Source: Novipirellula sp052161655 (GTDB taxonomy: Bacteria; Planctomycetota; Planctomycetia; Pirellulales; Pirellulaceae). Taken from it: a DNA stretch of 64,000 nt. Positions 26,019-35,010 of this stretch are shown one piece after another. Below the pieces are notes generated by a model, which did no database searches, was not told the DNA's origin, and saw only the letters and a list, made by a program, of their open reading frames with translations. The stretch is from contig NZ_CP197418.1 in the NCBI RefSeq assembly GCF_052161655.1, positions 8,246,001-8,310,000 of the forward strand. Reading direction: 5' to 3'. The stretch's first letter is position 1, and every line of letters starts with the position of its first letter. A program made the translations under genes and the position numbers.

Positions 26019-27707
26019 TTGAAAAGCGGTGCATTGAGCCAAAAATCCCCTGCTAATCCTTCTCGCTATCATTGGGCTCAGCCAGGCGACGTGAATGCGT
26101 TTTTTGGTTTGATGCTCGACAATATTGTGGGTCTCCTGCTGCTAGTTGCGCTGCTGTCTGGGTTTGGCTTCCCAACTGAGTTTGCCGTTTCGCACATGGT
26201 GCCTGGGACGGCACTGGGAGTGTTGGTCGGCGACCTGGCCTTTTTCTATCTGGCGTTTCGGCTCGCTAGCAAAACCGGGCGAAACGATGTGACCGCGATG
26301 CCACTTGGGCTCGATACGCCGTCGACCTATGGAATCGCCCTGTTCATTCTCGGGCCGTCTTACTTGCAAGGACTCCAGTCGGGACTTGAGCCATTGGAGG
26401 CCGCATCGCGGACGTGGTACATCGGAATTTGGTGCATCGTGCTCAGCGGACTGCTGAAAATCGGCCTCGCCCCGCTAACCCGCTGGGTTCAAAAAGTCGT
26501 GCCGCGAGCCGGATTGCTCGGTTCGCTTGCAGCGATCGCGCTGGTGTTGATTAGCTTCTTTCCGCTGATCGAGATTCTTGGACATCCGTTGCCGGGCATG
26601 TTGGCAATGGTAATCGTGCTCAGTGCGTTGGTTGCCAAGATTCCGCTGCCGGGGCGAACCCCTGGAACGCTCGGAGCACTGTTGGTCGCCGGAGCAGTTT
26701 ACTTTTTGTTGTGCTCGATGGGCGCCAGCGGCTACGCGTTTCCCGCCGCCGAGTCGAGTGAGTGGTTTCCGACGGAATGGCTGCAAAGCTGGCAATTCGA
26801 TTGGATCTCGGGCTTTCCCGATGCGTTGCCCTATTTGCCGATTGCGTTTCCGTTCGCCATCGCCACGATCGTGGGCGGCATCGACTGTACCGAAAGCGCC
26901 GCTGCGGCTGGCGACGACTACGACACTCCAACGGTGATCGGCGTCGAAGGCGTTGCCACATTGATCGCGGGGTTGTTCGGCGGCGTGGTGCAGACCACTC
27001 CTTACATTGGGCATCCCGCGTACAAGGCGATGGGAGGGCGAGCCGCCTACACGCTGGCGACCGCTCTGCTGGTCGGTTCCGCTGGATTGGTCGGTTATTT
27101 CGGTTGGCTGAACGCTTGGATGCCCAAGCCCGTGGTCTATCCGATCTTGGTGTTCATTGGACTCGAGATCACGGCCCAAAGCTTTCTAGCCACGCCACGG
27201 CGTCACTATGCCGCCGTCGGATTGGCGTGCCTGCCTGCGCTGGCGTTCTTAGCGATGAGTTTGCCAGGGCGCATCTTCGGCGACGGAGCCGCGTTTGCTG
27301 CAGAGTTCAATATCCAGACATTGCAGGGCGAGGGATTGAAGCGAGATCTGCTCACGCTTTCGATGCTGAGTAACGGCTTCATCGTGACCAGCTTGCTGTG
27401 GGCTTGGTGTCTGGCCGCATTGATTGACCGCAAGTTGCGTGTCGCTGCGACCGTGCTGGTCGCAGCCGGGGTGCTGACCACGTTTGGCATCATCCACTCG
27501 CCGCTGTCGGGCAATCGATTGTTTTTACCGATCGGGCCTGAGGCATTTGGGTTGGCCGCCTGGGGTGAAGGGATCTCGTTGGATCCCGCCAATCGTCGTT
27601 TGGTGCTCGAATTTGTGGCAGGCTATTTTGCCTCGGCGGCGTTGATTTTTGCTTGGTCGTTCTACCCGCCAGCCAATGTTGCCGATGATGGTGCAAGCGA
27701 TATTTGA
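26019..27707 (+). CDS. NCS2-like xanthine/uracil-type permease
   Basis: A 562-aa membrane protein with about 12-14 hydrophobic segments. The block GRNDVTAMPLGLDTPSTYGIALFILGPSY and the later DCTESAAAAGDDYDTPTVIGVEGVATLIAGLFGGVVQTTPYIGH resemble the conserved substrate-binding region of the NCS2 nucleobase permeases, including the acidic and glycine-rich turn. The family imports xanthine, uracil or similar bases with protons or sodium. The start is a TTG at 26019, with another TTG at 26034 and no ATG near it. A guanine deaminase-like gene is 22 kb away, so a link is only suggestive. A family 2 repeat begins 8 bp after the stop. Confidence 0.75.
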   Translation: MKSGALSQKSPANPSRYHWAQPGDVNAFFGLMLDNIVGLLLLVALLSGFGFPTEFAVSHMVPGTALGVLVGDLAFFYLAFRLASKTGRNDVTAMPLGLDTPSTYGIALFILGPSYLQGLQSGLEPLEAASRTWYIGIWCIVLSGLLKIGLAPLTRWVQKVVPRAGLLGSLAAIALVLISFFPLIEILGHPLPGMLAMVIVLSALVAKIPLPGRTPGTLGALLVAGAVYFLLCSMGASGYAFPAAESSEWFPTEWLQSWQFDWISGFPDALPYLPIAFPFAIATIVGGIDCTESAAAAGDDYDTPTVIGVEGVATLIAGLFGGVVQTTPYIGHPAYKAMGGRAAYTLATALLVGSAGLVGYFGWLNAWMPKPVVYPILVFIGLEITAQSFLATPRRHYAAVGLACLPALAFLAMSLPGRIFGDGAAFAAEFNIQTLQGEGLKRDLLTLSMLSNGFIVTSLLWAWCLAALIDRKLRVAATVLVAAGVLTTFGIIHSPLSGNRLFLPIGPEAFGLAAWGEGISLDPANRRLVLEFVAGYFASAALIFAWSFYPPANVADDGASDI

Positions 27708-27715
27708 TAAGAAGG

Positions 27716-27803
27716 TAGGCAGAAGTCTTTCAGTAAATTGGCCGTTTTGGCGCTAAAACTTTGGGCTAGTTGTGATTTTTGGGTTGCGCTGGTTTTCTGC
27801 CAC
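27716..27803. repeat. dispersed repeat, family 2, copy B
   Basis: The first 45 bp (GTAGGCAGAAGTCTTTCAGT through GGCCGTTTTGGCGCTA) match copy A. The second half (from GGGCTAGTTGTGATTTTTGG to TTTTCTGCCACC) is found inverted at 48599-48650 in copy C. It therefore joins pieces of two other copies. It ends 17 bp before the left end of the IS1182-like element. Confidence 0.7.
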
Positions 27804-27820
27804 CTCTCCACCAACTTCGG

Positions 27821-29658
27821 AGACTGCTGATTTAGTCATTCCCTCGTTTTTGCGGCGTGCATATAATTCCCCATTGAATCCCCCCCTTTGGACGCAAGAG
27901 TGAGGTGCTAGAAGAAACAAAGAATGATCACACGAGACCGTGATTTTCTGCTGGAAATTTCAGCCGAGGACCTAGCCATTTACGCACGAGTTATTCGGGG
28001 CGACTCGCCGTTACTGGATGCTTTGCAGTTGATCCCCTGGGAGTCGTTCCGCGGCGACCTTGAAAAGTATTATGTTCCGAACATGGGGCAACCAGCTCTG
28101 CCTGTCATTCATATGCTCAAGCTGGAGTTTCTTCGCTATACCTGCCGGCTCTCTGACCGAGGTGTCGTTGCCCGAGCTCAGACGGATTTGCTATTTCGTT
28201 GGTTCCTCCAGGTGCCTATCCGTTTTGAAATGCCCGACGCCTCCACGATTTGCCGCTTTCGAGCGCGTCTCGGAGTGGAAGGATTTCAGGAAATTTTCGA
28301 TCGACTGATCGCCTTTGCTCGGGACGCCGGGGTGGTACGCGATCGGCTTCGGCTAAAAGACGCCACCCACGTCCTGGCTAACATCGCCGTACCCACCACT
28401 CTAAGACTGCTCGCGCAACTTAGAGAAAAGATGCTCTCAGCGATCGAGTCCGTCGACGCCGAGTTGGCCGCTGGATACCACATCGAGGCGGAGCGAATCC
28501 GAGCGGAGACTGAAAAAGAATCCGACGAGATCCGCTTGCAAGCTCGCTTGGATTTGGTGCTGGACATGCTCCAGTGGATGCAGAGGTTACCCGCCGAAGC
28601 CCCCGATCCAGAACAGAAATTGACTTGGCAACGGCTGTTGGCGGTGCGAAGTTTGGCAGAGAAAATCACGGCGGATTGTTTGAATCCTGGTAGCGGCGAC
28701 CGTACCCTTAGCGTGGTCGATCCCGAGGCGCGGCGTGGCAAACATGGCGAGTTCTATGATGGTTACATGCTCGACGTGATGATGGACGCCGACAGCGGAC
28801 TGGTGACGCAAATCGAAGTGCTTCCGGCCAACGGTGCCGAGGCCCACGACGCGATCAGTTTGGTGCAACGCGAGCAGGCGGTTCACGGTAATCAAATCGA
28901 GCAACTCTCGATCGATGGTGCTGGATTCAACGGACCGATGCTACGAACGCTGGAAGATCCCAACGGTCTTGCCGTGGACGTGATCACACCGCCGAGCGAA
29001 CACAGCGAAGGGAAAGGCTATCCCAATTCAGCGTTCCTCCAAAGCGAAGATGGTCAGCATGTCACCTGCCCGGCAGGTCATACCTCGGGCACCCCATGGC
29101 GAAAAGCAGACAAGCCTAATTCGTTGTTTTACGACTTCTCGCTCAAGGGTTGTCGGACTTGTTCTCTACTATCGCAATGTTATCCAGAGTTCAGACCGAC
29201 GGCTCATCGTGGCCGTCGAGTGTCCAAAAATGAGTACGAAACGGAGTACGAACGAGCCCGCGCTAAGGTGGGCACGGAGGAGTATCGTTCGGTGCGAAAA
29301 GAGCATCCCGCGATCGAGCGAAAGATCAATGAGATCGTACGTCATGGATGCGGTCGAAAGGCACGGTACTGGGGACGATCCAAAGTAAAAATTCAGGAAC
29401 TAATGACAGGCTTTATGGTGAATGTTCGGCGTCTGACGAAACTCCTCAAGGGGCCTTCGTGCGCCAATATGATCGGATGTTGGTAAAACAAGATTGATCG
29501 GGGCCGCAAACGAGTCCAACTCGCGTGTCAATCGGCTGCAGCTTGTCTCCAGCGAGACTGGCTTGCGAAGAGGGGCTACCGGATAAGAATCTCAAATTTG
29601 TTCGCGGTGCAAACCAAATCCGCTCGACGAATCAACTTTGCTACTAAATCAGCAGTCT
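27821..29658 (+). mobile_element. IS1182-like insertion sequence, apparently complete
   Basis: A 1838-bp element bounded by perfect 16-bp inverted repeats: AGACTGCTGATTTAGT at 27821-27836 and ACTAAATCAGCAGTCT at 29643-29658. It holds one intact transposase gene (27924-29486) with no frameshift. About 100 bp of non-coding DNA precedes the gene and 156 bp follows. No clear target duplication could be seen next to the repeats. Confidence 0.85.
27924..29486 (+). CDS. IS1182-family transposase
   Basis: The 520-aa product begins with a DUF772-type DNA-binding region (VIHMLKLEFLRYTCRLSDRGVVARAQTDLLFRWFLQVP then MPDASTICRFRARLG), as in IS1182 and related DDE transposases. A catalytic core follows, with VDPEARRGKHGEFYDGYMLDVMMD, QLSIDGAGFNG and the C-terminal cysteine cluster GCRTCSLLSQCYP before KINEIVRHGCGRKARYWGRSKVKIQELMTGFMVN. 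These enzymes cut and paste DNA with a DDE active site. The coding frame is intact from ATG to stop, so the element may still be active. AGAAGAAACAAAGA lies before the start, with a weak ribosome binding site. Confidence 0.9.
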   Translation: MITRDRDFLLEISAEDLAIYARVIRGDSPLLDALQLIPWESFRGDLEKYYVPNMGQPALPVIHMLKLEFLRYTCRLSDRGVVARAQTDLLFRWFLQVPIRFEMPDASTICRFRARLGVEGFQEIFDRLIAFARDAGVVRDRLRLKDATHVLANIAVPTTLRLLAQLREKMLSAIESVDAELAAGYHIEAERIRAETEKESDEIRLQARLDLVLDMLQWMQRLPAEAPDPEQKLTWQRLLAVRSLAEKITADCLNPGSGDRTLSVVDPEARRGKHGEFYDGYMLDVMMDADSGLVTQIEVLPANGAEAHDAISLVQREQAVHGNQIEQLSIDGAGFNGPMLRTLEDPNGLAVDVITPPSEHSEGKGYPNSAFLQSEDGQHVTCPAGHTSGTPWRKADKPNSLFYDFSLKGCRTCSLLSQCYPEFRPTAHRGRRVSKNEYETEYERARAKVGTEEYRSVRKEHPAIERKINEIVRHGCGRKARYWGRSKVKIQELMTGFMVNVRRLTKLLKGPSCANMIGCW

Positions 29659-29681
29659 TAAAAGGGGGGGGCTGTTCCTCT

Positions 29682-29741
29682 CCCAGCTCCTCACTCTCTT
29701 TCCGCTTCATGCCGGAACTCCGCTCCGCTGTGGTCCCGCCT
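29682..29741. repeat. about 60-bp dispersed repeat, copy 1
   Basis: The sequence around CTCCTCACTCTCTTTCCGCT and TCATGCCGGAACTCCGCTCC is found inverted and nearly identical at 39391-39455. It lies directly against the stop codon of the ACT-domain gene. It contains the heptad CTCCTCA that builds the array at 46943. Confidence 0.7.
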
Positions 29742-29743
29742 AC

Positions 29744-30253
29744 CTACTGCTCGTTGATTGGATTGTCTTCCAAGTCGCCTTCGGTCAATATTTGGAAGCC
29801 TTTTTCTTGCAGCGTCTTCATCGCGAAATCAATGTTCTCGACCATGATCGCCACTGCGGGTTTCCCGTGAGGACGGACCAACAGCGGATAGGCTTGCACG
29901 ATATTCAATTCGGCCTGCAGTAGCGCCGTGCATATCCGCAGCAGCGGTTGCGGGCCCGTTGGCAATTCAACACCGATCAGATCGGTCTCGATGATCGCCA
30001 AACCGCTGCGTTCCAGGATTTCCCGTCCGCGATCCGCATCACTCACCAGAAAACGCACAAACGCGCATTCCGCAGCATCGCTGATTGAGAGTGCACAAAT
30101 GCGAATCCCCGTCCCCTCGAATCGTTTGACCACTTCCAGAAGCTGGCCAACGCGATTTTCCAAGAAAACCGTGAACTGGCGAAGTGCCGGATAATTTCGA
30201 CCACGCGAGGTCTGATATGCGGTCACTGAATCGGATCCATCGCCAACGCTCAT
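29744..30253 (-). CDS. protein with two ACT domains
   Basis: About 169 aa forming two ACT domains: RQFTVFLENRVGQLLEVVKRFEGTGIRICALSISDAAECAFVRFLVSD and a second from LLRICTALLQAELNIVQAYPLLVRPHGKPAVAIMVENIDFAMKTL. ACT domains bind amino acids and control enzymes; a free-standing double ACT protein probably signals amino-acid status, perhaps to acetolactate synthase-like enzymes. No enzyme partner is adjacent. The frame opens at 30319, but the first 22 residues are unlike the family, so the ATG at 30253 is preferred with modest confidence. It is divergent from the thioesterase gene. Confidence 0.75.
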   Translation of the reverse strand: MSVGDGSDSVTAYQTSRGRNYPALRQFTVFLENRVGQLLEVVKRFEGTGIRICALSISDAAECAFVRFLVSDADRGREILERSGLAIIETDLIGVELPTGPQPLLRICTALLQAELNIVQAYPLLVRPHGKPAVAIMVENIDFAMKTLQEKGFQILTEGDLEDNPINEQ

Positions 30254-30421
30254 CGCAAGCTCGTTTTTGTGCGTGATTACTGATAGAAAATCAAGAAGAA
30301 GTGTACGCTTCGACCACATTCGCGGTCAATCATCGCCAATTCTGGGCTCAACACCGAGACGACACAGAATTGTCAAATTCAGACCAATTTCGCACGATTA
30401 AACGGATAAACAGGAAGCTTG

Positions 30422-30811
30422 ATGGATTCGGATCTACTGAAAAACGGCTCAACTCACCAAATCGAAGTTCGCGTCGAATACAACGAAACCGATGGGCAAA
30501 AGCGAGTCCATCACGCGAATTACCTAAATTATTTCGAGCGAGGGCGGGTCGAAATGCTGCGTGCAGGCGGGGTCAGCTACAAGCAATTTGAAGCTTCCGG
30601 CCGGATGTTAGTTGTCACCGAAATGAATATTAAGTATTTCGCGGCGGCCGAATTTGACGATGTTCTTACCGTGACAACCACGCTGGTGGACGCGAAGAAA
30701 GTCCGGCTTTATCACACATATCGCATACAGAGAGGCGATCAATTGGTGGTCGAAGCGACCTCGACGATCGCCTGTGTCGATAAAAACGGACGCCCTTGCC
30801 GGTTTGCCTGA
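30422..30811 (+). CDS. YbgC/FcbC-like acyl-CoA thioesterase (hotdog fold)
   Basis: A 129-aa hotdog protein. The motif VEYNETDGQKRVHHANYLNYFERGRVEMLRAGG matches the 4-hydroxybenzoyl-CoA thioesterase/YbgC family, whose active site uses the aspartate of the ETD block and the following HHANYL helix. The later half (KYFAAAEFDDVLTVTTTLVDAKKVRLYHTYRI) is the typical beta-sheet. It hydrolyses a CoA thioester in the cytoplasm; the acyl group is unknown. AGGAAGC precedes the ATG at 30422; a TTG codon at 30419 is not needed. Confidence 0.88.
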   Translation: MDSDLLKNGSTHQIEVRVEYNETDGQKRVHHANYLNYFERGRVEMLRAGGVSYKQFEASGRMLVVTEMNIKYFAAAEFDDVLTVTTTLVDAKKVRLYHTYRIQRGDQLVVEATSTIACVDKNGRPCRFA

Positions 30812-30967
30812 TCCCCCAAACCGACGCTCCGCCCCCACCCATTTGCAACAAAATAGAGACTTCTGATCCCATTTCCAGACGAAATTTGGCGAACACGGCC
30901 GATTTCGCGGCCCTAACCGCTAAATTATGCTGGATTGACCCTGCGAATCTCGTACAATGATCAGCAG

Positions 30968-30983
30968 TGTGATCTCGATCACA
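30968..30983. promoter_or_regulatory. CRP/FNR-type palindrome TGTGA-N6-TCACA
   Basis: The sequence TGTGATCTCGATCACA is an exact match to the core of a CRP-family site. It lies 140 bp upstream of the start of the DUF1592 cytochrome gene in an otherwise gene-free 311-bp gap (30812-31122). Whether this organism's CRP-like proteins use this site is unknown, and no promoter with good spacing was found beside it. Confidence 0.4.
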
Positions 30984-31122
30984 TCCTACCCCCCACCCAC
31001 CCCTTCAACATCGCACTGCTTCGATTCCTACCCGAATCGTGAAGAGTCCGCCGACGCAACTAGGTCGGTGACTAGCGATTGTTTCCCCGTCCCACCCAAA
31101 TAATTCATTGCATTTTCTCTCA

Positions 31123-33618
31123 ATGTCGTTTCGCGCGATCATGTTTCTGTTGAGCATTGCCCTTTGCTTTTCGGGGACTCGGACTGCCGTTGCTCAACAA
31201 AACCCCACTACTGAAAAAGTCGCTGACCAACACGAAAACGTCTCCCCCGATCTTCAAGCTTCGGTCGAATCGTGGAAAAAGACCGGTTGGCCGCTCGTCG
31301 AACGTCTGTGCGTGGATTGCCATGGTTCCGATGACGGCGACGCGGGGCTCAATCTAAACATCTACAAAGACATCCAGTCGATCGACGCGGACCTCGGATC
31401 GGTAGAACGGGTGTTAGAGATCGTTCGTTTCGGTGCAATGCCTCCGGAGGACGCCGATCTCCCAAGCGACGAAGAACGCAAGGCCTTGGTCCAGTCGCTG
31501 GAACAGATCCTTTACAGCGTCGCGTGCAATTCGCGTCGTGCCCCGAGCAACGCAACCACTCGCCGGTTGAACCGATCCGAATACAACAACACCATTCGCG
31601 ATCTGTTTCACATCGACCTTCGCCCGGCCGATTCGTTTCCGTCGGATGAAGTAGGCGGTGGTTTTGACAACAACGGTGACGTTTTAACGTTGTCCCCATT
31701 GTTGATGGAAAAGTATTTCGAAGCGGCCGAAGAAGTCGCCGCTCATGTGATCATCGATCCGGCGACGCTTCCTAAACTAGATGTCGATCTCGCGAGTGAT
31801 CGTTTGTATGTTCGTGGTGAATCGAAGACGGGAAGTTTCAATGGTCGCTTCCTTGCCCCCGACGCCTACGTGTGGACCGAAGTGGACGTTCCTGTTGATG
31901 GCGAATACTCGGTACGTCTCTATGGCGGAGTCACCGACGAAAAAGCCGAACCGGCACAATTTGGTATCTTTGGCAACGATGGAATCTTGCTCGCGAAATA
32001 CAAACTCAAATACTTCGGCGGCAGCGGTGGCAGTCAGAGCGAAGAACAACGCTTCCAACTAAAAAAAGGCTCGTATCGATTCCTAATCGCACCGCTTGCG
32101 GACGACGCCGTGGTGGGCAAAACAAAGTTCAAGCAACATGGCGACTTAACCAAAGAAGTGATCGCCAAGCAGCACGCCGACAGCAAGAAGGCGCTGCAAC
32201 CGAGTGGCAAGTTCGAAATGGACAAGTATCCTCATATGGTCCGGCGTCTTAGCTTCGACGGACCGCGAGGATCGCGAAAAGATGAACTGCCGAAATCGCA
32301 TTTGGAAATCGTTCGCAAAACAGCCAGCTACGACAGCGGCAAAAAACAGTGGAAGAATGTGGTCGAATCGGCAAGCGAATGCCTAAAACCACTAATGCGA
32401 CGCGCATTTCGCGGACCGGTCACAGACGACGAAGTCAAGCAATTTGCCTCCCTAGTCGAAATTGCCACCAAGCGAGACGAAACCTACTACCGCGGCCTGC
32501 AAATCGCGGTCACTGGGATTTTGATGTCTCCCCGGTTCCTGTTTCGCGTCGAAACACCTGCGGATAACGAAAACGCTGATGGCAAGTCTGCTGATACCAA
32601 ACTGACTCAGCATCAACTTGCCACACGGTTATCTTATTTCTTGTGGAGCAGCACTCCGGACGAGGCGTTGTTGAAGGACGCCGACGAAGGCAAGTTGCAA
32701 GGCAAGGCAATCGAAGATCACGTTCGCCGCATGCTGAAGGATGATCGAGCCAATGCACTCGGGAGCGAATTCGCAGCACAGTGGCTGGGACTTCGCAATC
32801 TGAGTGACCATGAAGCCGATGAAAAGCTTTTCCCCAAGTACAATGATTCGCTTGCCAATGCGATGTCCGAGGAAACCGAGCAATTGTTCATGCATCTGGT
32901 TCGCGAGAATCGACCTACACACGAACTGCTAACCGCGGACTACACGTTCCTGAATCCGCAGCTCGCTGGGTTCTACAAAACCGAACATAGTGGCAAGGAA
33001 CAATTCGAGCGTGTGTCTCTCAAGGCAACGCCTCGCCGCGGAGTTCTTTCGCACGCCAGCGTCTTGACGCTGACAAGCAATCCCAATCGCACTTCGCCGG
33101 TGCAGCGAGGGAAATGGATTTTGGAGAACATCCTTGGCACGCCGCCACCGGATCCTCCGGCGGGTGTACCGGAGCTAGAGGAAACGCAAACAGCGGACGC
33201 CAATGCGTCGTTTCGCGAACAGCTCGAAATCCACCGTGCCGATCCAAGTTGCGCAGCGTGTCACCGCGTGATGGACCAACTCGGCTTCGGATTGGAACAA
33301 TTTGACGCCGTCGGTCAATTTCGCGAATCGACGGCCAAGTCGAAAATTGACGCTTCGGGCGAACTGCCCGGCGGCCGTCGCTTTTCGGGTGCCGCCGATT
33401 TGGCCGAGATGCTCGGCAATAGTGAGAAAGATGCATTCGCCAGGACCGCAATTCGTCGCTTTTTGACTTTTTCGCTCGGTCGTGAACTGTCGCCTGCGGA
33501 TCGCTGTGTGATCGAATTGATCGCAAAAAATACGGCAAAAGAAGAATATCGCTTCACGGACTTAATTCTTGAAGTGGTGCGTAGTAGTCCCTTTCAGAAC
33601 CACTTGCGTTCCAACTAA
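31123..33618 (+). CDS. planctomycete cytochrome c-like DUF1587/1592/1588/1585 protein
   Basis: An 831-aa exported protein with a signal peptide ending near RTAVAQQ. Near residue 65 is a heme-type motif CVDCH followed by GSDDGDAGLNL. The rest is the set of domains typical of this planctomycete family: NRSEYNNTIRDLF (DUF1587), QLATRLSYFLWSSTPDEALL (DUF1592), CAACHRVMDQLGFGLEQFDAVGQFR (DUF1588) and AIRRFLTFSLGRELSPAD (DUF1585). These proteins nearly always pair with a DUF1552 protein, as here, 24 bp downstream. Their job is not established; redox-linked breakdown of sugars or other polymers in the periplasm has been suggested. An in-frame TTG at 31108 is a less likely start. A CRP-like site lies upstream. 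Confidence 0.85.
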   Translation: MSFRAIMFLLSIALCFSGTRTAVAQQNPTTEKVADQHENVSPDLQASVESWKKTGWPLVERLCVDCHGSDDGDAGLNLNIYKDIQSIDADLGSVERVLEIVRFGAMPPEDADLPSDEERKALVQSLEQILYSVACNSRRAPSNATTRRLNRSEYNNTIRDLFHIDLRPADSFPSDEVGGGFDNNGDVLTLSPLLMEKYFEAAEEVAAHVIIDPATLPKLDVDLASDRLYVRGESKTGSFNGRFLAPDAYVWTEVDVPVDGEYSVRLYGGVTDEKAEPAQFGIFGNDGILLAKYKLKYFGGSGGSQSEEQRFQLKKGSYRFLIAPLADDAVVGKTKFKQHGDLTKEVIAKQHADSKKALQPSGKFEMDKYPHMVRRLSFDGPRGSRKDELPKSHLEIVRKTASYDSGKKQWKNVVESASECLKPLMRRAFRGPVTDDEVKQFASLVEIATKRDETYYRGLQIAVTGILMSPRFLFRVETPADNENADGKSADTKLTQHQLATRLSYFLWSSTPDEALLKDADEGKLQGKAIEDHVRRMLKDDRANALGSEFAAQWLGLRNLSDHEADEKLFPKYNDSLANAMSEETEQLFMHLVRENRPTHELLTADYTFLNPQLAGFYKTEHSGKEQFERVSLKATPRRGVLSHASVLTLTSNPNRTSPVQRGKWILENILGTPPPDPPAGVPELEETQTADANASFREQLEIHRADPSCAACHRVMDQLGFGLEQFDAVGQFRESTAKSKIDASGELPGGRRFSGAADLAEMLGNSEKDAFARTAIRRFLTFSLGRELSPADRCVIELIAKNTAKEEYRFTDLILEVVRSSPFQNHLRSN

Positions 33619-33642
33619 AATAAACTCTCGGAGGAGAACACG

Positions 33643-34980
33643 ATGAGCCAGCCAATTAATCGACGAACAATGCTTCGCGGTGCCGGACTTGCCATGGGGC
33701 TGCCGTTGCTTGAATCAATGACTCCGTTCGCGCGGAACGCGTTTGCAGCCAGTGCAACCGCTGCGACCGAGAAGCCGGTTCGCATGGCATGCATTTTCTT
33801 TCCCAACGGGGTGATCGTGCCGGAATGGAAACCGACCGGCAGCGGCGATGATTGGCAACTATCGCCAACGTTGAAACCGTTGGCGGCATTGAAATCCAAG
33901 ATCAACGTAATCTCGGGGCTCGCGCACGACAACGGACGAGCGCACAAAGACGGTGCAGGCGATCACGCTCGAGGCGGTTCGACGTTCCTTACCGCCGCTC
34001 GCCCTGTGAAAACCAGCAGCAACATTAAACTTGGTATCTCGGTCGATCAAGTCGCGGCCAACCAATTGGTGGGCAAGACGACATTGCCATCGATCGAACT
34101 TGGTTTACAAGGAAGCCGGAACGCGGGCAGTTGTGACAGCGGATACAGCTGTGCCTATTCGTCAAACGTTTCGTGGCGTAGCGAATCGCAACCGATGCCC
34201 AAAGAAGTCAGTCCGCGGATGGCATTCGAGCGAATGTTTGATTCCGGCAGCGACTCGGCACGTCGGGAACGCGATTTCTATCGCAAGAGCATCTTGGATG
34301 TGGTGTCGGCCGATGCAAAACGACTGATGAAAAACGTGGGACGTTCGGACCAACGTAAACTCGACGAATACTTTACCAGTGTGAGTGAAATCGAAGCGAG
34401 GATTTTGCGCAGCGAACAAGCGGACCGTGCAGCGATGCCGGATTTGGATGTTCCCTATGGTCGTGTCGAGGCGTTTCGTGAGCACGCACGACTGATGTTC
34501 GACATCATGGCTGTGGGATTCCAAACCGATACAACCCGAGTCGCCACTTTGATGCTTGACTCCGCTGGCGGCAGTCGTCGCTACTCGGAAATCGATGTCA
34601 AAGAAGGGCATCACCAACTGAGCCATCATCGCAACCAAGAAGAGCAAGTGGCTCAGCTGAAAAAGATCGATCGCTACTTGGTCGAGCAATTCGCCTACTT
34701 CCTCGAGCGACTCGAGTCGATTAAGGAAGGCGAAGGCACATTGCTGGATCAGTCAATGGTGTTATACGGCAGCGGGATCAGTGATGGAAATCGCCATCGC
34801 CATGAAGACTTGCCGATCGTGCTCGCTGGGGGCGCTGGCGGACAAATTCGCACCGGACGTCACATCGAAACAAAGTCCGAGCGTCCGATGGCGAATCTGT
34901 TCCTGTCGATGCTCGACAAAATGGGAACGCCTGCCGAATCGATTGGCGACAGCAGCGGTCGACTCGAAGAGTTGGCGTAG
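33643..34980 (+). CDS. DUF1552 family Tat-exported protein
   Basis: The 445-aa product opens with NRRTMLRGAGLAMGLPLLE, a twin-arginine signal, so it is probably exported folded. Blocks ACIFFPNGVIVPEW, NVISGLAHDNGRAHKDGAGDHARGGSTFLT and the late VLYGSGISDGNRHRHEDLPIVLAGG are the usual DUF1552 features; the last resembles the end of DUF1501 and alkaline phosphatase-like folds. It is the constant partner of DUF1592-type cytochromes. A strong GGAGGA ribosome binding site precedes the ATG, and the two genes form an operon. Enzyme activity is unknown. Confidence 0.87.
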   Translation: MSQPINRRTMLRGAGLAMGLPLLESMTPFARNAFAASATAATEKPVRMACIFFPNGVIVPEWKPTGSGDDWQLSPTLKPLAALKSKINVISGLAHDNGRAHKDGAGDHARGGSTFLTAARPVKTSSNIKLGISVDQVAANQLVGKTTLPSIELGLQGSRNAGSCDSGYSCAYSSNVSWRSESQPMPKEVSPRMAFERMFDSGSDSARRERDFYRKSILDVVSADAKRLMKNVGRSDQRKLDEYFTSVSEIEARILRSEQADRAAMPDLDVPYGRVEAFREHARLMFDIMAVGFQTDTTRVATLMLDSAGGSRRYSEIDVKEGHHQLSHHRNQEEQVAQLKKIDRYLVEQFAYFLERLESIKEGEGTLLDQSMVLYGSGISDGNRHRHEDLPIVLAGGAGGQIRTGRHIETKSERPMANLFLSMLDKMGTPAESIGDSSGRLEELA

Positions 34981-35010
34981 TTTCGCCACGTTGCGAGCGG
35001 AAAATTGACT

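Noticed and set aside
26475..27179. A 234-codon minus-strand frame inside the permease gene
   Set aside because: It is antisense to a well-supported membrane protein and is rich in Gln/Arg/His, as expected for a shadow frame.
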